This document shows positions 60,871 to 64,000 of a DNA stretch of 64,000 nucleotides, one piece after another (positions within the stretch are counted from its first letter, which is position 1; every line of letters begins with the position of its first letter). The DNA lies in NCBI GenBank assembly GCA_032871835.1, contig CM065296.1, positions 118,926,146-118,990,145 of the forward strand, in the 5' to 3' direction. This DNA is from Dipteronia dyeriana. Lineage: Eukaryota; Streptophyta; Magnoliopsida; Sapindales; Sapindaceae. The notes beneath the pieces were generated by a model that was not told the origin of the DNA, did no database searches, and was given only the letters and a program-made list of their open reading frames with translations. Position numbers and translations under genes: made by a program.

Positions 60871-60967
60871 AATTCTCTCTCTTCTCTCTCTTCTCTTATA
60901 CTGTTCCCTTCCACAAAATTTTCGCCTTCCAATTAGGGTTCTTGCTCTCTCTCTTGTTCTTTCACTT
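60871..60967 (+). promoter_or_regulatory. CT-rich leader of the BPC gene
   Basis: A pyrimidine tract of CTCTCTCTTCTCTCTCTTCTC type at 60876-60898, a second CTCTCTCTC at 60946-60953, and TAGGGTT (telo-box complement) near 60936. The complement of CT repeats is the GA repeat bound by BPC proteins. The leader is followed by a strong donor GTGAGT at 60968. The transcription start is not determined. Confidence 0.5.
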
Positions 60968-62764
60968 GTGAGTTTCACTTCTCTTCAGGTTGCAATTTAT
61001 TTTTGTCTGTGTTTTCAATTTGAAGTATCGGATGATTGTTAAAGTTTGAGCTTTTTTTTTGTCACTTGAAAGTTGAAATGGGTATTTTTTTTTTTGGTGT
61101 GGAAAATATTTGAAAGTTAAAGTTAGTGTTCACTGTTTGTTCAATTTTGGTTTTGGTATGTTTAAGTGAAGCTTGCTTTTGACCAGCTGAGAAGGGTTTT
61201 GATTTGTGCGGTTTTCAGGTTTTGTAAAAGGAGGGTTATTTAAGATTGTTTAGTGGGTGGATTGGCAGCAAATTAGATGTTTTTTAAGTTTTTGGTTGGA
61301 GTTTGAGTTGAAGAAAAATTGGATCTTTTTTTCAGTTTTGGGGATAAGTTGAAACCTCAATGCTTGATTTTTGCTTAAAAAATTGGTCTTTTAGTACTAT
61401 TGTTATGGTTTTCCTTAAAAATTCAAGATTTTCATTTATTATTCTTGATATGTTTATAATTTGTAGTATGTGCCGGGGGTGTTGACTAACATGTTGTTCC
61501 ATCTCATCAATCCTGATAAGAAATGTTAAAGTTAGGCTGTTGTGTTTAATTGATTAGGGATACAATTTATGTTGGAAGTAAGGTAGAATATAGTGAAATG
61601 TATGTGAGTTGCAGTATGATCACAGACTTAAGGGCGGAACCCCAAAACCTCTAGTCTTTCTATATCCATGAGTTCCTTCAACCATTTTAAGTGCTAGTGT
61701 AGATGGTTGTTGATATCCGTTTCTCTACATGCATTTTCATAGTTGTGCAGATTTAAGCTGACCTCTTAGAGTTTCGATGTATATCTTAATTTTTATTGTC
61801 TCAATTTTGAAGATAGTATGCAGGCTTAAGAACAGTAAACTGACTTTCAATGTTTGATTTATAGGATTGGCCGTTTATGAAATAGTGAAGATTGTTATAT
61901 TAACACTAGTAATTGACATGTTTTCTTCTAGAATCATTAGATTAGAAATAGAAAATGAAATCACTTTATAGTCTTTGAGATTGGTATTTGGAGCACCAAA
62001 AGTAATGATCATTTTATCGGTTCTCTTGCTAGTATGTGTCTATGTGACATATACATATGGGATGCATGCTTCAAGAAGCCTTGTTTTGGCATCAAAATTG
62101 AATATACTAGCAATGTTTTGGTTTCTTTAATAATTATCATCTAATATATATCCTTGCTTGCTTATTTCTACTTATTTTCTTGTTCTGGTTGTTGAGAACT
62201 GTCTAGGCCGGTGTCTTTAGGTCTACGATCTCTGGTGCTTCCACTCTCCCAATACGTATTTGAAATTCATTCCATTTGGTTTGAAGCGTTTCAGACCTCA
62301 TCCCAACTGTTTTGACATCTAACTTTGTCCAACTTTTTCTTATCCCGTTGGGTATACATCGCTGCTACACATATGTGAGTGATGTCTGTTTAAGAGATAC
62401 CATTATGTTTGAAATGCGCATGCTCTTATTTTGACCAATCACTGCCAACATTTTCCTGTGCAGTTGCGCTTGTGGTGGTTATGCACTTATGCATTCTCAG
62501 AATCTTGTTTCTTTTTGTATTTTTGGGTTTTCTTTGAATTTCTTTACTTCAAGTTGTTTGGTGCTTTGCTTTAGTGTTCTTGGCCATCTAGTTTTTCCAT
62601 TGAGGGTTTGCTTCAGCAGCATCATGCATCAGACTTCATCATATGTTGCCTTGAGTGCCAGCTTTATATACATGACTTTGTTTTTCAGTAATTGGGATAT
62701 GCCGTAGAAGCCAAGTCTTAATAGTCTTATTATTCTTCCACCCATTCTTTTCTTTGATATGCAG
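60968..62764 (+). other. probable 5' UTR intron of the BPC gene
   Basis: From donor GTGAGT (60968) to acceptor TTTGATATGCAG (62764), about 1.8 kb, T-rich and without coding. A second possible donor, CAG/GTTGCA, lies at about 60989. The exon 62765-62939 then carries the ATG. Long leader introns are common in BPC genes; the exact donor is inferred. Confidence 0.55.
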
Positions 62765-62870
62765 GGCATCCAGCTATGAAAACAATTTGACGCTTAATTG
62801 ATTGAGCATTGCACTTACACTGGAGTAGTCTTTCTGTTATCTGCAATTACAACTTTTTTGTGGATCTCAA

Positions 62871-64000
62871 ATGGATGACGGTGGGCATCGTGAAAATGGT
62901 AGACACAAAGCTGATCAGTATAAAGCAGCTCAGGGACAGGTAAGTACAAGCAGTTCTGCAGATAATTTAATGTGTTTCAACATCTATGTATTGATTTGTT
63001 TGTTGTGTACACACTTTATTTTTCCACATGGTTCTGCCTGATGATATTTTTTTTTTCACTGGTGTTAAAATAGTGGTTTATGCAACATCAGCCATCTATG
63101 AAACAGATAATGTCTCTTATGGCCGAGAGAGATGCAGCTGTACAAGAAAGAAATTTGGCACTTTCCGAGAAGAAAGCAGCTATTGCAGAGCGAGACATGG
63201 CATTCCTGCAGCGAGATACAGCAATTGCAGAACGGAATAATGCTATTTTGGAGCGGGACAATGCCATTGCAAGTCTTCAGTATCGGGAAAGCTCCTTGAG
63301 TACTGGTAACATGTCCTCTTGTCCACCTGGATGCCAAATCTCACGTGGGGTGAAGCATATGCACCATCAACAGCAACATGTACATCATATACCCCACATG
63401 AGTGAAGCTGCTTATAGTACGAGGGAACTGCACCCAAGCGATGCTCTTCCAGTATCTCCTGGTGCTTCTGAGGCTGCAAAGCCAAGGCGGGGTAAAAGAG
63501 CAAAGGATCCCAAGACCATGTCACCTAATAAGAAGACATCAAAATCTCCTAGAAAGATCAAGAGGGAGAACGAGGACTTGAACAAGATCGTGTTTGGGAA
63601 GCCAAATGAATGGAAGAGTGCACATGATTTGGAAGGTGGTGATGATGATGTAAACAAACAGTTGGTAGTATCAAAAACTGATTGGAAGGGTCAGGTCCTG
63701 GGTTTAAACCAGGTCACATTCGATGAGTCAACCATGCCAGCGCCCGTATGCTCATGTACCGGGGTCCTAAGGCAATGTTACAAGTGGGGAAATGGAGGGT
63801 GGCAATCTGCTTGCTGCACAACCACATTGTCAATGTATCCACTGCCAGCAGTGCCGAACAAACGACATGCCCGTGTAGGTGGCCGTAAAATGAGTGGAAG
63901 TGCCTTCAACAAGCTACTTAGCCGGCTTGCAGCTGAAGGGCATGATCTCTCAAGTCCAGTTGATCTAAAGGACAATTGGGCCAAACATGGAACCAACCGT
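62871..64000 (+). CDS. BPC: BASIC PENTACYSTEINE transcription factor, class II (BPC4/BPC6-like), 3' end cut by window
   Basis: Coding exon 1 is 62871-62939 (23 codons, [16 protein letters not shown]), intron 62940-63073 (GTAAGT..ATAG), exon 2 from 63074 open to 64000: 332 residues visible. Residues 35-97 form an alanine-rich coiled coil with repeated AERD/AERN heptads, the class II dimerisation zipper. A His-rich stretch follows (118-131), then a basic nuclear-localisation region (about 158-188, [10 protein letters not shown] and SPRKIKRE). The C-terminal DNA-binding BPC domain starts at about 245, with the five cysteines at 249, 251, 258, 270 and 271 and the [19 protein letters not shown] and WAKHGTNR blocks. 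The family normally ends about five residues later. Such proteins bind GAGA repeats and recruit Polycomb factors at developmental genes. No damage seen. Confidence 0.96.

Noticed and set aside
60628..60978. 116-codon minus-strand frame overlapping the BPC leader
   Set aside because: Overlaps CT-rich leader DNA of a recognised gene, with composition expected of an antisense shadow.

Overview
This is a 64 kb piece of nuclear DNA from a flowering plant, most likely a eudicot. The evidence is AT-rich intergenic DNA, genes with GT-AG introns, a plant-type histone H3.3, a class II BASIC PENTACYSTEINE factor, a plant glyoxal-oxidase-like gene, and a dense load of plant transposon types (Ty3/gypsy Tat, Ty1/copia, LINE, hAT, PIF/Harbinger, Mutator and their short non-autonomous derivatives). 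The species cannot be named from the sequence. I saw no bacterial, organellar or CRISPR features.

Only four loci look like intact host genes: an intronless copper-radical aldehyde oxidase of the GLOX family (23740-25404, +); a four-exon histone H3.3 gene with a 5' UTR intron and TATA box (40504-41286, -); a three-exon small four-helix membrane protein resembling TMEM42/EamA (57580-59327, +); and a BPC4/BPC6-like GAGA-binding transcription factor (coding part 62871-64000, +, cut by the window end about five codons short). A 69-residue two-finger C2H2 reading frame at 48833-49042 may be a fifth. Host-gene relics are a truncated GLOX copy (36684-37705, +), a dead copy of the zinc-finger frame (48102-48310, +) and an F-box fragment (56126-56366, -).

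Layout: 1-1646 holds the gag start and 5' LTR of a minus-strand Tat element. 3069-14026 is a long solo LTR flanked by CTATC, split by a LINE, which is itself split by a copia fragment. 14363-18863 is a PIF/Harbinger-type element with TTA duplications, carrying inside it a broken full-length hAT transposon with an 8-bp duplication. 19-22.6 kb is repeat-derived (a compound microsatellite, a 45-bp minisatellite, a hAT MITE and an old LTR). 22.9-39.9 kb is a duplicated GLOX region. Within it a 738-bp Mutator-type MITE (9-bp duplication TATAATTTA) has been hit by a 6.17-kb Tat retrotransposon (5-bp duplication ATAAT) that has two near-identical LTRs but no integrase. 40.5-41.6 kb is the H3.3 gene. 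42.4-48.0 kb carries four short DNA transposons with readable target duplications. 47.2-49.4 kb is a tandem array of a ~740-bp unit pairing a zinc-finger frame with an antisense gypsy integrase fragment. 49.8-56.1 kb is a copia arrangement in which one LTR lies between a pol and a gag of the same orientation. 56.4-57.3 kb is another PIF-type MITE. The right end (57.5-64 kb) is the gene-rich part.

The host genes have unrelated functions (extracellular oxidation, chromatin, membrane, transcription) and form no operon or cluster. The main story is layered transposon insertion, readable from target-site duplications, together with local duplication of the GLOX locus.
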